Made by a program: the position numbers and the translations under genes. Positions 23,570 through 34,967 of a DNA stretch of 64,000 nt are shown piece after piece. This DNA is from Schistocerca nitens (Eukaryota; Arthropoda; Insecta; Orthoptera; Acrididae). The notes beneath the pieces were generated by a model. The model was not told the origin of the DNA and made no database searches. It saw only the letters and a program-made list of their open reading frames with translations. How positions within the stretch are numbered: the stretch's first letter is position 1; every line of letters begins with the position of its first letter. The DNA lies in contig NC_064614.1 in NCBI RefSeq assembly GCF_023898315.1, forward strand, positions 376,215,348-376,279,347, in the 5' to 3' direction.

Positions 23570-25030
23570 AGTTACAAATGCTATTTATTATTTCAGAAAG
23601 AGAATACGCGTGGAATGTTAACATTTTGTAAGTAGACACGCGCACAAAGTCAGCGAAAAGTTATTGTCAAAGAGTGTGTAATAAATTGTAAATGCATTAT
23701 CGCTGGCCGTGTGAGAGCGCTAAAAAGGTAGCAGTTCGGAGTCGCGAGAAGACGATAAGTGTCGTTGGTTGTGTGTATTCGCCGGTGTGGCTATGCAAAA
23801 GTCTGTTTCCGAAGTGCGGAGCAGTGGAAACTGAAATGGTTGTTTTGGTGGATGTTTCATGTGGGCAAGCCATGCGTATGGCATTTATTGGGCACAGTAT
23901 AAATGCAGCGAGAGTAATTCACGTAACGCCAAGAGTACTGTGGGCCATTGTTATTGGCTATGGTATGGCAAGAACATCAACCTGTACCCTAGTTTACCGC
24001 TAAATGGAGCCACTCGACAAACCAACGGCATCATAAAGTGAAGTAAGATCTAAACTTTTTTAACTACAAGTATAATAGGCTGACCAGCGTGGTTGGAATT
24101 TTATTGCTTAAATAACTTTGCTTACGTGCGTATTGTCACGTAAATAATTTTCCTAAGTAATTATCCAAGTAGTATCCATTCTATCCCTTTGTACGAACAG
24201 AGATAATCAGAAGATGAACTGAACATGAAGTAAACATTAATTTATTAGACTATCAAAACATAATGTTTCCAACTTTTGGACAATTACGTCGCAATGAAAT
24301 CTTTGGCTGTAGTATGAATTATGTCAGAAATAGAATAATGCAAAACCAGTATTAATTCATTTGATAAAAGTAGAGTAACTTTCATAATAAATAATTGGTA
24401 GTAAAACTTTCGTAACTTGGACACCGAATTTTAATGTCAAAGCACAGTTTCTAATCTATAGCTTGTGGCATAATTTATAACTTCTATTACAAAGAAATAT
24501 CATAGTACCTGCTAGGTAAATGACAGTCCTTACCAATGAGTAAAAGCATACAATCTTTCTGCTTCCAACAATTACGACACTCAGTATTACGGTGAGTAAT
24601 GTAACAAAAAGTTTCTGATCACAGCCAGTAAACAACTGTACTTTCATTGATCTTTGAAGATAATATAATATGTTTCATGTGCTTTCTGTTTGATTTATTA
24701 TTTGACAACTGTGCCATGTGTGGTGTGAAGTACTTGAAAGTGTGGGTTAGGTACTGATCCTACGTTATGACGCCAATAACTATTCTTACGTAAGATTGCT
24801 TACGAGTATAAAGTTTAGTTTCAATTTAATTATTGTTGTTCCGGTGAGGGACTGGCGACCGTTGGTTCTTTTCGTTAATGACATACTTTGAAACCTATTT
24901 TCCAAATTTTCCACCAACTACTGTTAATTAAAAATTAGTTTACGTAATATAAATATGTAAAGCTAACCGAACTTTGTTTCTAATCATCATTGGTAAAATA
25001 GTGAGCAGTGGCGATTCGGTTATAACTTCA
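23570..25030. other. Unexplained segment inside the mariner-like element
   Basis: About 1.5 kb that separates the middle and C-terminal parts of the transposase. The left part (23690-24040) has higher GC and a 103-codon open frame at 23692-24003 without known motif. The rest is AT-rich. It may be another inserted element or solo LTR, but termini and a target duplication could not be defined. Confidence 0.4.
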
Positions 25031-25049
25031 TCTACTTCTCTCGGTTTTG

Positions 25050-25136
25050 CATTATTCTTCGGAGTGGTAATCAGGAAGAAACTCCTGAACATGGATGATT
25101 TTGTATGCGTAGCTATGCAATATGTTTCATAGGATT
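25050..25136 (-). pseudogene. DUF4817-type transposase, middle fragment
   Basis: A short in-frame piece NILHSYAYKIIHVQEFLPDY matches the segment between DNA-binding and catalytic domains in this family. It directly abuts the solo LTR on its right, which shows that the LTR inserted into the transposase gene. Confidence 0.75.
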
Positions 25137-25841
25137 TGAAACGTCCCCTTAGGAAAACTATGAATTACTGTGCTGGTAAACTTCTAAGTTATTTGATACA
25201 GAGACAGCTGAGTAAAACTGAACGTACTCAGGCACTTCTCTTTTTACTTATTCTGATCATCACTTAACTGACACACAGTATTTTTAGCGCGACGCAATCT
25301 GACTTTCAATAATCCCTACAAAAGAATGGCCCTGACTAACAATAACCTATACCGATCATGAATCACTTACCTCACAAAAATCTTCGTTACCCGAACTACT
25401 GTAATACAGCGAGCGCCAATATTGCCAGCTAAATAAAAGATTCTAACTACTGATAGGCATAGTTAGCAAATGAAAGATTTTGATGGAGAACAAACAATGT
25501 GTTTACCTTAATAATGTTCAAAAGTCATCATATATATATCTATCAATTCATGACCTCCGTCTTTACAAATTTACTTTTTCTGACGGACACACGTCCAGAT
25601 CGTGCTCACATAGTATCTCTCAAAACTCTGGCATCTCTCTCCCCACATCCACCACTGCTGGCGGCTCACCTCCAACTGCACAACGCTACGCGTTGCTCAC
25701 ATCCAACTGCCCAAGACTGCAGTAGCGAATATCCCGACAATGAGTCCAACCAGCGACAGACTGCACACAGCTTAGTCAGTGATTTTCGTACAGAGCGCTA
25801 CGTGGCGTTACCAACATAAAAACCTAGACAGCCCACTTACA
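25137..25841 (-). repeat. Solo LTR, 705-bp variant
   Basis: Begins TGAAACGTCCCC (the reverse of the LTR end GGGGACGTTTCA) and ends at 25841 with CCCACTTACA. Flanked by GATT on both sides (25133-25136 and 25842-25845). Most of it matches the 555-bp LTRs at 29.9 and 38.6 kb, with extra blocks near 25150-25260 and 25500-25620 that those lack. It formed by recombination between two LTRs of an insertion. Confidence 0.93.
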
Positions 25842-25845
25842 GATT

Positions 25846-26004
25846 TTATACATCATACTCCGTCAGACTCTTAGCAGATATCGGACCAAAGCCTTTTTTG
25901 ATACCCTCTAGTGTTCGGAATTCCTGCAGGGCTTCTGGAGAGCAGTCGTTGTTCTTGTAAAAAAGCTTTACCAGCAGTGCGCGATCCGTCGTGGAGACAG
26001 TCAT
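25846..26004 (-). pseudogene. DUF4817-type mariner transposase, N-terminus
   Basis: From the Met at 26004: MTVSTTDRALLVKLFYKNND, EALQEFRTLEGIKKGFGPIS, AKSLTEYDV, then a stop just before the solo LTR. This matches the N-terminal DNA-binding region of the DUF4817-type transposases. About 60 residues between this piece and the one at 25.1 kb are missing. Confidence 0.85.
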
Positions 26005-26235
26005 TTTGAGCGTCTGAAACACAAACTGAGGAAGACTCGTAGGCCACGCGTCTGTTGGTGTGTGCATTCCGACGCTTACGGTGCTGCGTACTGGTAAAAT
26101 TTTCGTTAATTTTTTGTTTCATAACGTTTCCTCCTGCTTCAATAAAATTCTGTTCAAATTTGACATTATTCTGAGCAGTGGGTCTCGCCCTACAGATTTC
26201 CGAAACGGGAACTTTAATTATGGACACACTGGAGT

Positions 26236-27525
26236 TATCTAATAAAAGTACTTAACGGCTAAGCGTATGGTGGCATTTGAGGCTTAGGAATAATTTTCGT
26301 GTTATGTAGAGTGTAAGCTGTTAACATGGGGCGTTACCTTCGTACTACGGAGGAATGCTATTGCGTTTACGCGTTATCATGGCTACTCGAGTGCGGCAGT
26401 GTGACGCCGCTGTGACTCTCGTGCCAATGCCCACGGGGCGCTTCGCTCCAGGGAGCCTGTGGCAGAATGTTAGGCTTGCATATGTAAACAGGGTCAGGCA
26501 CACACAGTGCGTTGCGTAAATGAGGTGGCAACGGGCGGCTTCCGGCCTGGATGCCTGTGTCTCCCTCGGGAGGTGGTCCGCCGTCCTGGTGACCGGCTGC
26601 ATGAAGCTCATGCTCTCCAGTCCAGTCCTCTGCTAGAATTAACAACTGCGCCATAGTTTTACGAAATTCCAAAACACAGCAGCAGAGCCCACAATGAATC
26701 AAGAGGCGGAAAATGTATACGACAGCGTTCCACATATATGGAGTCCACGTAGGTCCATTTCTAGTTTGAAGCTAAGGCCGTTGGTGAAGAATTGTCAACT
26801 GAGATGCAAATGTGAAAACAAGAACCATTATCTCTCATACCCGCGAAACTGCATAATATCAGCAAGTGGCTGACTTCTAAAAAGGCAGAATAATCAATTT
26901 GTGGGAGTCAAGTTGGTCACACCGTAGCGTTTCAGCTCGCATAGGGCATGTTGCTAAACCACTTACGTTTGTGTCGAACCACATTAGAAGATATCCTTAC
27001 CGGATACGGGCCCACGACACGTGACCATGGGACTAGATTTTCACGATCTTGAGTGTATGGCAGTAAAAGATCGTCCAGATTCATCCACGATATCGGCTCG
27101 ATTGTGGAGTCTATATCTGTGTCGACAGTTGTGTAAGACTGTTGTCGATGTGAATGCCGATGTGCAGGCTTTTGCGTTGTTTTATACACTACGGATTTCG
27201 CCAAAGCACTACGCATTGTACTTTCTGATGAGTTCCACTTCTGTCCCACACATACATGTTAGATGATATCATATAAATTACGTGACAACTCTCCAGAAAC
27301 CTAGGCAGGTCTATTTTGATGTTGTAGCATGACGCTCAACAGTACTCCTTCCGTCAGACATGACACAGAACTCTCATACACTCTACCTAATTACGGCTTG
27401 AGAATTATCGTTCTTTTCAATTATGTATACGATTAACTTGTTTCCATGACTGTTAATCTAATTCTGACTCTGAATTGTACAAACAGTCCAACCAGTCTAT
27501 AATTTCAATACTTTTTAACCTCCTA
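26236..27525. other. Unassigned sequence with a GC-rich open frame
   Basis: A GC-richer patch (26350-26740) carries a 122-codon minus-strand frame (26735-26367) and an overlapping 88-codon frame. I recognise neither. A 105-codon minus-strand frame at 26932-27249 also has no known motif. These could be chance frames. Confidence 0.3.
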
Positions 27526-27529
27526 CGCA

Positions 27530-28160
27530 GACAGAGAAGTGTTATAAATTTCATGCATGTATCTGTCTGTGGCACCGTAGTTCCCAAACGAAAGGTCCAA
27601 TTTTAAAGCAGTTTTTTATTTGAAAACTGATTTAATTAGGATGCTTCTTAGCTATCTTCCATGAAAGTCTGTTAATCCGTTTAAATTTAATCAAGTAATA
27701 AATTTAAAAAGTTTTCCGTCAATGCACTGTTCTTTATATATGCTACGAAATACGCAAGAGCAACATCAGGTTATGTAGTAGTGACAGATTGCAGAGATCA
27801 AAAATATGTAAATAAAAGTCCTCGAGAACATATATTTAGCTTTTACGGTTGACCAGCAATGTATTTTTGTATTTGTCTGGGCATCGTAGCTCCCAAACGG
27901 AATGCCCGATTATATTGCAGTTTTCTTATTTGAAAACTGGTTTAATCGGGATAACACTTTGCTATGTTCCATGAAAGTCTATTCAGCCGTTTAAATTTCA
28001 TCAGCTAAATTAAATAAAACTGTTTTACGCCATTACGCTGTCTTGATACATGCTACGTAATACATAAGACCTAAAGCAGGATACGTAGTACCAGTTTGTA
28101 AAACTCAAAAAGGTCTCAACAAAAGACTGCGAAAATATACGTTTATCTTCTGAAGTCGCA
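27530..28160. repeat. Two diverged tandem units of about 312 bp
   Basis: 27556-27690 and 27868-28000 align by eye: CCCAAACG, TTATTTGAAAACTG, then TTCCATGAAAGTCT and CCGTTTAAATTT occur in both in the same order with a 312-bp offset. The following 150 bp are similar too (ATATGCTACGAAATAC against ACATGCTACGTAATAC). Clearly older than the 10-kb duplication. Confidence 0.8.
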
Positions 28161-28164
28161 GATT

Positions 28165-29886
28165 TCGGCATCTCTTCAGCAGAAAAAGGTTGATGGTGAC
28201 TCAACATTAAAAGATAAAAATATGCTCTCACAGACATGATTTCGCCCTGATAGTTTATGCCGCCTACTGAAAGAGAGTGTAATGGCAGCTTTTTTTTTCG
28301 AATTGGTTTAGAATTATCTCCACTCGTTATTCTTTATGTCACATAAATTAACTAAATAAATATACTAAAACATAATCAATAAAGGAATGTATGAAAAAAA
28401 CGAAATATATCAATATTATAAGTGAACAAATTATCAACGAAAAGAGAAATGTCAGAATAAAAATGTCATGTTGAAATTCAAAACCGCAATTACGATGCTG
28501 AAATGCCGAAGTCTTGCAGCTGTTATAATGTTTATGAAAATGCGTCTATTGTCAGAATACGCAGCTACTGACGGCGCAGGATCTTGCGACCCAAATTTCG
28601 TATATCGTCATGGAAAGTACTTGTGTGAATGTGGGGATAGAGTGTCGATGATACCATGTCTATTAGTAAAATATAAAGTTTAAGAAGCATAAAAGAAAAC
28701 TTTAACAGAAAACTAAAATAGTACAACACAAAGAACCCTAAGAAGAAAAAGAAATAATACACATTGTCCCTTTAAATACATCAGTAGTAGTATTTTGATC
28801 CAAGTAAATAAAGTAAGAAAGAGAACATCTAAAATTTTTAAAGTATGAAATTTAAATCCAAGTAAGCTACTTATGTAACTAGGTAAATATCAAAAAAGCC
28901 GTATCTAATTGTTGTGTTTAAGTCCTGCAACATGAAAGTTAGAAATATGTTTGAAATTATACAACTGACAGTAGTCGGAACCACAAGTGTTAGAATGGAA
29001 ATGGCATGTGAAAGTGTATTTTATACCTTCGCTTATGCGCTTTACCCTGTGCTGATCTTTTCTGACAATAGGAAAGTAAACTTAATGTAGCTGTGAGAAT
29101 GTAAACTGTCAATAAGTTTAAACCAAATAAAAACTGCATGAATTTACAGAGCACAAAAACAGAAGCTGATGCAACACTATTGATTTGAAACTGGCCCTCA
29201 TAATAATAGAAAACTTTATCAATTTGAAAATATTGGTCCTTCTGCTTAATAATGCTATCCCTGAAATAATATTTCTTACCTTTATATGTGCAATGGTAAC
29301 ACTCTTGGCACTGCTCTCTGTTAGTACTTTAAATTGTGTAGTTAGCAAACAGCTATTGTGCAAGGCTGTTGCTTAGTATACATTTTAATTAAATCGAATA
29401 TGACTGAGACAATAACTTCTTTAGAAAAATAGTTAACCAAAAATCACATGCATCTGGAAACTGGTACCGACTTGGGGTAAGTAACAATATGGCACTAAAT
29501 TCAAAACTTTTACTTTGACTCTTTGAAAATTAATAATGCTCACCATTAACACACTCAATAAACTGATTATGCATTAACTATTAGCTTTACTAAATCATTG
29601 GATGTGAGTGCTATACAGTGGTTTATTCATCACTTACGAATACACGCATTGCATTAGTAACAAAGCAACTTTTTTATCTTAATTATTTCCAACTTCTGTT
29701 TAGATTCCTTTTACAGTTAGCAAGCAACATAGTATCTTGCAAATAAAATATCATTACTGCCCGTAGCTAGAAAGTATATATCCAGCACACATCAGATAAA
29801 ACACGTCTTTACATTTGAGAGTCCTCTATACATCACTCTATCTAAGGTTACTAACACTTTGAATCAGCAATCGCTGTTGAGCAGCG
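28165..29886. other. AT-rich unassigned sequence
   Basis: Very AT-rich, with only short open frames of low-complexity composition. Nothing recognised. It ends at the ACTT target duplication of the LTR element. Confidence 0.4.
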
Positions 29887-29890
29887 ACTT

Positions 29891-30445
29891 TGTATGTAGG
29901 CTGTTTATGTTTTCTTATTGGCAACGTTACGTAGCGCTCTGTATGAAAATCACTGGCTGTGCTGTGTGCAGTCTGTAGCTAGTTTGCATTGTTGTCTGCC
30001 ATTGTAGTGTTGGGCAGCGGCAGCTGGATGTTAACAGCGCGTAGCGTTGCGCAGTTGGAGGTGAGCCGCCAGCAGTGGTGGATGTGGGGAGAGAGATGGC
30101 GGAGTTCTGAAATTTGTAAGACTGGATGTCAATTATGACTATTAAGGTAAATACATTGTTTGTTCTCTATCAAAATCTTTCATTTGCTAACTACGCCTAT
30201 CAGTAGTTAGTGCCTTCAGTAGTTTGAATCTTTTATTTAGCTGGCAGTAGTGGCGCTCGCTGTATTGCAGTAGTTCGAGTAACGAAGATTTTTTGTGAGG
30301 TAAGTGATTTGTGAAAGGTATAGGTTAATGTTAGTCAGGGCCATTCTTTTGAAGGGATTATTGAAAGTCAGATTGCGTTGCGCTAAATATATTGTGTGTC
30401 AGTTTAAGCACAGTCATGTATAATTGTTCAAAAGGGGACGTTTCA
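29891..30445 (+). repeat. 5' LTR of the gag-only element
   Basis: Starts TGTATGTAGG and ends GGGGACGTTTCA, the TG...CA ends of LTRs. Matches 38591-39144 throughout. The promoter and transcript start should lie here, but I cannot point to a specific TATA or initiator. Confidence 0.96.
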
Positions 30446-30465
30446 TATGTCGACCCTTAGCCTAG
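30446..30465 (+). promoter_or_regulatory. Probable tRNA primer binding site
   Basis: Two bases after the LTR comes TGTCGACCCTTAG. The 48-kb element has TGGCGACCCTG at the same place, so both probably use the same tRNA, with one mismatch here. The tRNA identity was not determined. Confidence 0.6.
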
Positions 30466-30728
30466 GATACCTCACTGGAATCTTCTGATTTTTTCTTGTA
30501 GTTTGTGTAATTAGTGTAGATTTTGTTTATTGCTAGCGCGTAATTGTAGAGAGAATCTCTTTTGTAGTTGCAGTCTTTCATTGTTGTTGTGGCATGCATG
30601 TAGATTTGCAACAAGTATTTCGCAGCTGCGCTTGCGATTAACTAGATAGTATTTTCAATGCTATGTTAATGTGTTCTCTTATTTCTGCTCTTCAAATTGT
30701 GCTTTTCTGTGGTGTCGTGTGAAATATT

Positions 30729-32735
30729 GTGACAATAATGGCGTGTGAAAAACGTAATACTAGGCTCCAAAGTAAACTGAGAAATTACAGTGAAGACGAA
30801 AGCAGTGTGTTAGCGCCACCATGTAATGAATTAACTAATATTCAAAGTAGTAATTTGGTAACTGTGCATAGGGAAATGGAGCGGGCGTCAAATAATGGTG
30901 TAGACAGTGAAACAGGTAGTGAACAGGGAAGCATTATCGATCGATCGGTCGGCAACAGCTCGCCTCAGGAATCGGGAATGACAGAACACAATATTGCAAA
31001 TACTGTAGACTCAGGTTTTGGGTTCTCATCGTTTTCTCAACTGAGTCAAGACACATTTTCCGCTTGGCAAAATGTGAATGATGCCGGTGCAAATTCACTG
31101 CCGAAAAGCACCCAGGAACATGTTTCAGACACCAGTGCATTGTTATTACAATTAATGCAACAAATGGGACAAAAGCTTCAAAAGTTAGACACAATGGAAC
31201 AAAATCTTGAAAAGTTAGACACAATGGAACAACACCAGAGACAAACACAGCAACAGTTAGACACAATGAAACAAAATCTTCAAAAGTTAGACACCACACT
31301 TGAACAAACACATGAAGATTTAACTACTAAGTTACATAACATCGAATCGAAATGTCAAAAAGTCTGTAATGACGTAAAAACACAAATTTGTGAGCATTTC
31401 CAACCTATTTTTTCGCGTCATGAAAATGCAATACAGAATCACGAAGCAGCCATAAAAGAACTGCAAACTATTGTTCATGAAAATCACGACACCTTGCAAG
31501 CTAAAATTGACTCAGTTGCATCTACCGATTCGGTTACGCAACTTGCAAAAACTCAAGAAAACTTAAAGGACACAGTAGATACGATTTCAACACAAATGGA
31601 CACACTGCAACATGGTTCAGAAAAACACACTGAGGAAATAAGTACACTATTGGAGAAAGTAGCCGAACTTTCGGATCAGTTCACTAACTTATCTGCAAAG
31701 GTAGATGGTGATCTGAATGACACAAGACCTGTCGCCATCACCGACACAGAAGAGTATGAACAAATTAGGAAATTCAAACAAAATCAAAATCAAATCAATA
31801 CACAGTACAAAAGAGAAATCCAGGAAGTACAAGATCAGCTGACACAGGTAATAGAAGAATTACGTATTTCAGAGGACACTCGCGCTCCAACACGGGAAGA
31901 GGGACCTAGAAATACGGAAAAACCACAAAATAATAACACAGGGCATTTCGGAAATTATGAAAGAAATTGGCAAGGTGCACCGAATTTTGAGATGGAACCG
32001 CCGACACGACGTAACAATGACCGACATGCGACTCGCCGACACGATGATTTTGACTGTAAGCTGTTCATTACTACACGCAAATTTAAAACATTTAAGAATT
32101 CTGACAACGACATTCCTCCACAAGCATGGCTCCATCAATTCTCTCATTGTTTTCCTCCCAACTGGTCATTAGAGCACAGATTAGAATTTATGTGTGGCTA
32201 CTTGGAGACTGAACCAGCTGTAAGAATGCGGTCGGTCATTCACGATTGTCACAGTGAAGGAGAATTTTACCATGCCTTCCTCTCGGCATATTGGTCTCAA
32301 GCTACACAAGACCGAGTGAAACATAGCATCATGATGATGAAACACTTTGAACAATCAGAATTTTCCAGTCTTGTCAAATATTTTGAAGACATGTTGCACA
32401 AGAATCAGTACCTGTCAAACCCATACAGCCCCTCAGAACTCATCCGCATTTGCTTAGTGAAATTGCCTGAACATTTAAGAAATATTATTTTGGCAGGGCG
32501 TTGCAAAGACGACACTGAAGCTTTTCAGGGACTCTTACAAGAATTAGAAATTGACACTGACAATCGCGGAACGCGAAAACAGGAACACAACAATTACAGG
32601 TCAAATCCGTCACAATTCCGCGACAAAAGAAATAATAACTGGACACGACAAGGCTATTCTCACAACACAAATCGTGACCAAAAAAGACACCACCAATATG
32701 ACAACCGTTGGCAGAATAATAGGTACAGAGAATGA
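30729..32735 (+). CDS. gag: gag of the gag-only element (668 aa, ends early)
   Basis: Structural protein that forms the particle and packages RNA in the cytoplasm. Residues about 135-380 are a long coiled coil with short internal repeats (QKLDTMEQNLEKLDTMEQ and similar). The capsid-like core is about 441-600: FKTFKNSDNDIPPQAWLHQF, WSLEHRLEFMCGYLETEPAV, QYLSNPYSPSELIRICLVKL. The C-terminus is Asn/Arg-rich with no CCHC knuckle. The Met at 30732 context (MTIMACEKRNTRLQ) fits MQTRNQ in the 48-kb gag. The UGA at 32733-32735 is probably a nonsense mutation, because the same frame stays open and Asn/Arg/His-rich to a second UGA at 33072-33074, where the sequence RQ-stop matches the natural end of the other gag. 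Confidence 0.93.
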   Translation: MTIMACEKRNTRLQSKLRNYSEDESSVLAPPCNELTNIQSSNLVTVHREMERASNNGVDSETGSEQGSIIDRSVGNSSPQESGMTEHNIANTVDSGFGFSSFSQLSQDTFSAWQNVNDAGANSLPKSTQEHVSDTSALLLQLMQQMGQKLQKLDTMEQNLEKLDTMEQHQRQTQQQLDTMKQNLQKLDTTLEQTHEDLTTKLHNIESKCQKVCNDVKTQICEHFQPIFSRHENAIQNHEAAIKELQTIVHENHDTLQAKIDSVASTDSVTQLAKTQENLKDTVDTISTQMDTLQHGSEKHTEEISTLLEKVAELSDQFTNLSAKVDGDLNDTRPVAITDTEEYEQIRKFKQNQNQINTQYKREIQEVQDQLTQVIEELRISEDTRAPTREEGPRNTEKPQNNNTGHFGNYERNWQGAPNFEMEPPTRRNNDRHATRRHDDFDCKLFITTRKFKTFKNSDNDIPPQAWLHQFSHCFPPNWSLEHRLEFMCGYLETEPAVRMRSVIHDCHSEGEFYHAFLSAYWSQATQDRVKHSIMMMKHFEQSEFSSLVKYFEDMLHKNQYLSNPYSPSELIRICLVKLPEHLRNIILAGRCKDDTEAFQGLLQELEIDTDNRGTRKQEHNNYRSNPSQFRDKRNNNWTRQGYSHNTNRDQKRHHQYDNRWQNNRYRE

Positions 32736-33117
32736 TCGCACTTCCATAGTAATGAATGTGATAGAGATTACCATAGAAACAGACATTATGGGAACCAAAA
32801 TAATTATTATCAAGGGAGACAGAATAACTTTAGATGCAATGATCCAGCGCGCAGTTACGATTCAGGGAGAAATTCTCCACCACATGACCGACATGAAAGA
32901 AACTATGGAATCTACCAACATGACGACAGACGATATGATCGTAACGTCAGACCTGAATTGCATCAGAACTGGCGGGATTTAAACAGGGCAGGGCCTTCTC
33001 AGCAAGGTGAATTTGTAGAAGTTAGGTCTCCTAATCCCAATAACGACGCGCGCCAACAAAGGGACAGACAATGACTCGCACCGCAGGCAGCCGCATGCGC
33101 CGGCTGGCTCAGAGAAA

Positions 33118-33246
33118 AATAACATAGACGCTAACCTTGAGAAAAATTCCAGTATTCTTTACCGACGTATACCGCATGATAATTGCGTTGAAGTTGAAAC
33201 TCTTCGTACTAGGAATAGTAAAGGTTTACACCACTTTTACATGTAA
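33118..33246 (+). pseudogene. Last 42 codons of pol (integrase C-terminus)
   Basis: YRRIPHDNCVEVETLRTRNS and KGLHHFYM match the very end of pol at 55.8-55.9 kb (IRKIPHENAIEVETLRSKKS). This fixes the pol deletion: from just after gag (about 33,080-33,130) to the last codons of integrase, roughly 3.3 kb removed in one event or several. Confidence 0.88.
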
Positions 33247-34965
33247 AACTGTTTATTGAGAGATAATCTGCTTTTTAACTTAGTCTTTGCTATAAAACTT
33301 TTCATTTCACGTTACTAGGATGCTTTGCCAGACTTAGGATCTGTTAACATGCAACAATGTTTGAAGTTAAATAACCAGTCTAGAACGTAGGGAACATATT
33401 TAGACAGTAATTACGAATGCATTGTTATAGTGAACAGACAACACAGTGTTATTGTGTGTGTACATTCTTGCTTGTTAATTGCACGATTATGTAACGACTA
33501 TAAGGCTTACATACTTATAACATATACTGCCAATGAGATTTTAATGTAACATTTTGGTTTACTTGAAAAGACATTCTTTATTTGAAGTACTTTCTGTGAG
33601 ATTAAAGATGACTTAGTATTTGGTTTCTTTGACAGCCACACGATTGTATCATGACGCTACTAATGTGTGACACACTTTACATTGTTGATTTTGTGCTGTA
33701 TCTGCTTTATATCTGCTCAGTTTTTCTGAATTCTTCTGGAAAGTAAAACATGTTTTAGTAGTAACATTTGTGGTATAGCTACAATGAGACAGCTTTCTTT
33801 GTGGCGCAACAATACGTTACCGTTTAGTACTTTCTTGATCACGGTAATGTACGTAATAACTACGATATCTATACGCCAAGCATTTCACTTTCGTTTATGA
33901 GGAAGTGAGTACAATGACTTCAGCAGAACTTTGCTTACAGAGGACGATAACTACGACACTTCCACAGTATTATCTTACAGCAAGACGCACATTTAGCGCT
34001 ACAGGACACGCATTTGAGTGATTAATTTTGTACTTAAAACACTTATTTTTAAAGAGTTTTGAATTACAAAGAAGGTTTTCCATGATACATTTCATTCCAT
34101 TGCTGTAATCTGTAACACCTTTGGGTATAATTACATTAATCCTCAGGGGGGTATACGCCTACTTTGTGTACCATGTGTGTGGCAAGCACAAGGAGCCCTA
34201 GCTAATATGATATTTGCTTATACAACTTTACACATTGGTACCATATTTCTCTAACACATAAATTACACAGCTATCTGATAATTTAACTGGGAGAGACAAA
34301 CATTTATTTTACTACATCAGTGACAGATGTTTACGCAGTTACACCGTTGGATAACTTCACACTTATGAAATTGTATTTTGTCTGTACTTTGTGAACTGTT
34401 CATATTTTTTTGGAACCATTGTGATACTATGAGAGCTCTGAATGATATATTTGGTATGGGATCATGATTTTTAAAGTACGTTTGAGGTAGATGACACTAT
34501 TGAAATGAGCAGAGAATTTTTTTTTTTTTGTTTTGAAATTATTGGAGGAAGCTACGACGATTTTGAGAGTTGACTGAGGTGTTATGATGTTATTATTACG
34601 ATGACTATGTGTATTATGGTGTTGCGGTATTTTTATGATCAATAAGCTGATGCTATATGAGTTATTTGAGTATGCTACGTATCTGTTATGATGAAATATT
34701 GAAGAAGTGTCGATGAATAAGGTAAGGAATAATGAGTAGTGTTTAGGGACTCTGGTTTGTGAAAAAGGTTGTTGGAAACCAAGAATCGTACTTTAAGAGT
34801 TATGAAATGTATGTAAATGCGTGAATGTATTACAATGCCACCGAAAATTTTTTGGACACTGTTATATCAATAGTATTTTGTTTCTACAGATTTGTAACGC
34901 AAATTCTTGACCTGTGAAATATTTTTATATGAGACTGCCACTGTAACGGAAACTGCTGTCGTAAA
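33247..34965 (+). other. 3' non-coding region of the gag-only element, first part
   Basis: AT-rich and free of long open frames. A patch CTCAGGGGGGTATACGCC near 34141, followed by GTGGCAAGCACAAGGAGCCC, resembles a patch at 56234 in the 48-kb element (CTCAGGGGAATATCCG, then a CTGGCAAACCCAGG hairpin). Confidence 0.6.
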
Positions 34966-34967
34966 TA

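Larger units (their letters stand above)
22274..26235 (-). mobile_element. Mariner-like element with DUF4817-type transposase, nested insertions
   Basis: Reconstructed by eye. The right end (26232 leftward, reverse strand) has CCAGTGTGTCCATAATTAAA, and the left end has ACTGGGAGTCTATAATTAAA at about 22274. The two ends also share GCAGGAGGAAACGT-like sequence further in (near 26130 and 22612), so the terminal inverted repeats exceed 100 bp. Transposase pieces between them are all on the minus strand and in the right order. Insertions: SINE at 22314-22545, unexplained segment at about 23570-25030, solo LTR at 25137-25841. Confidence 0.75.
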
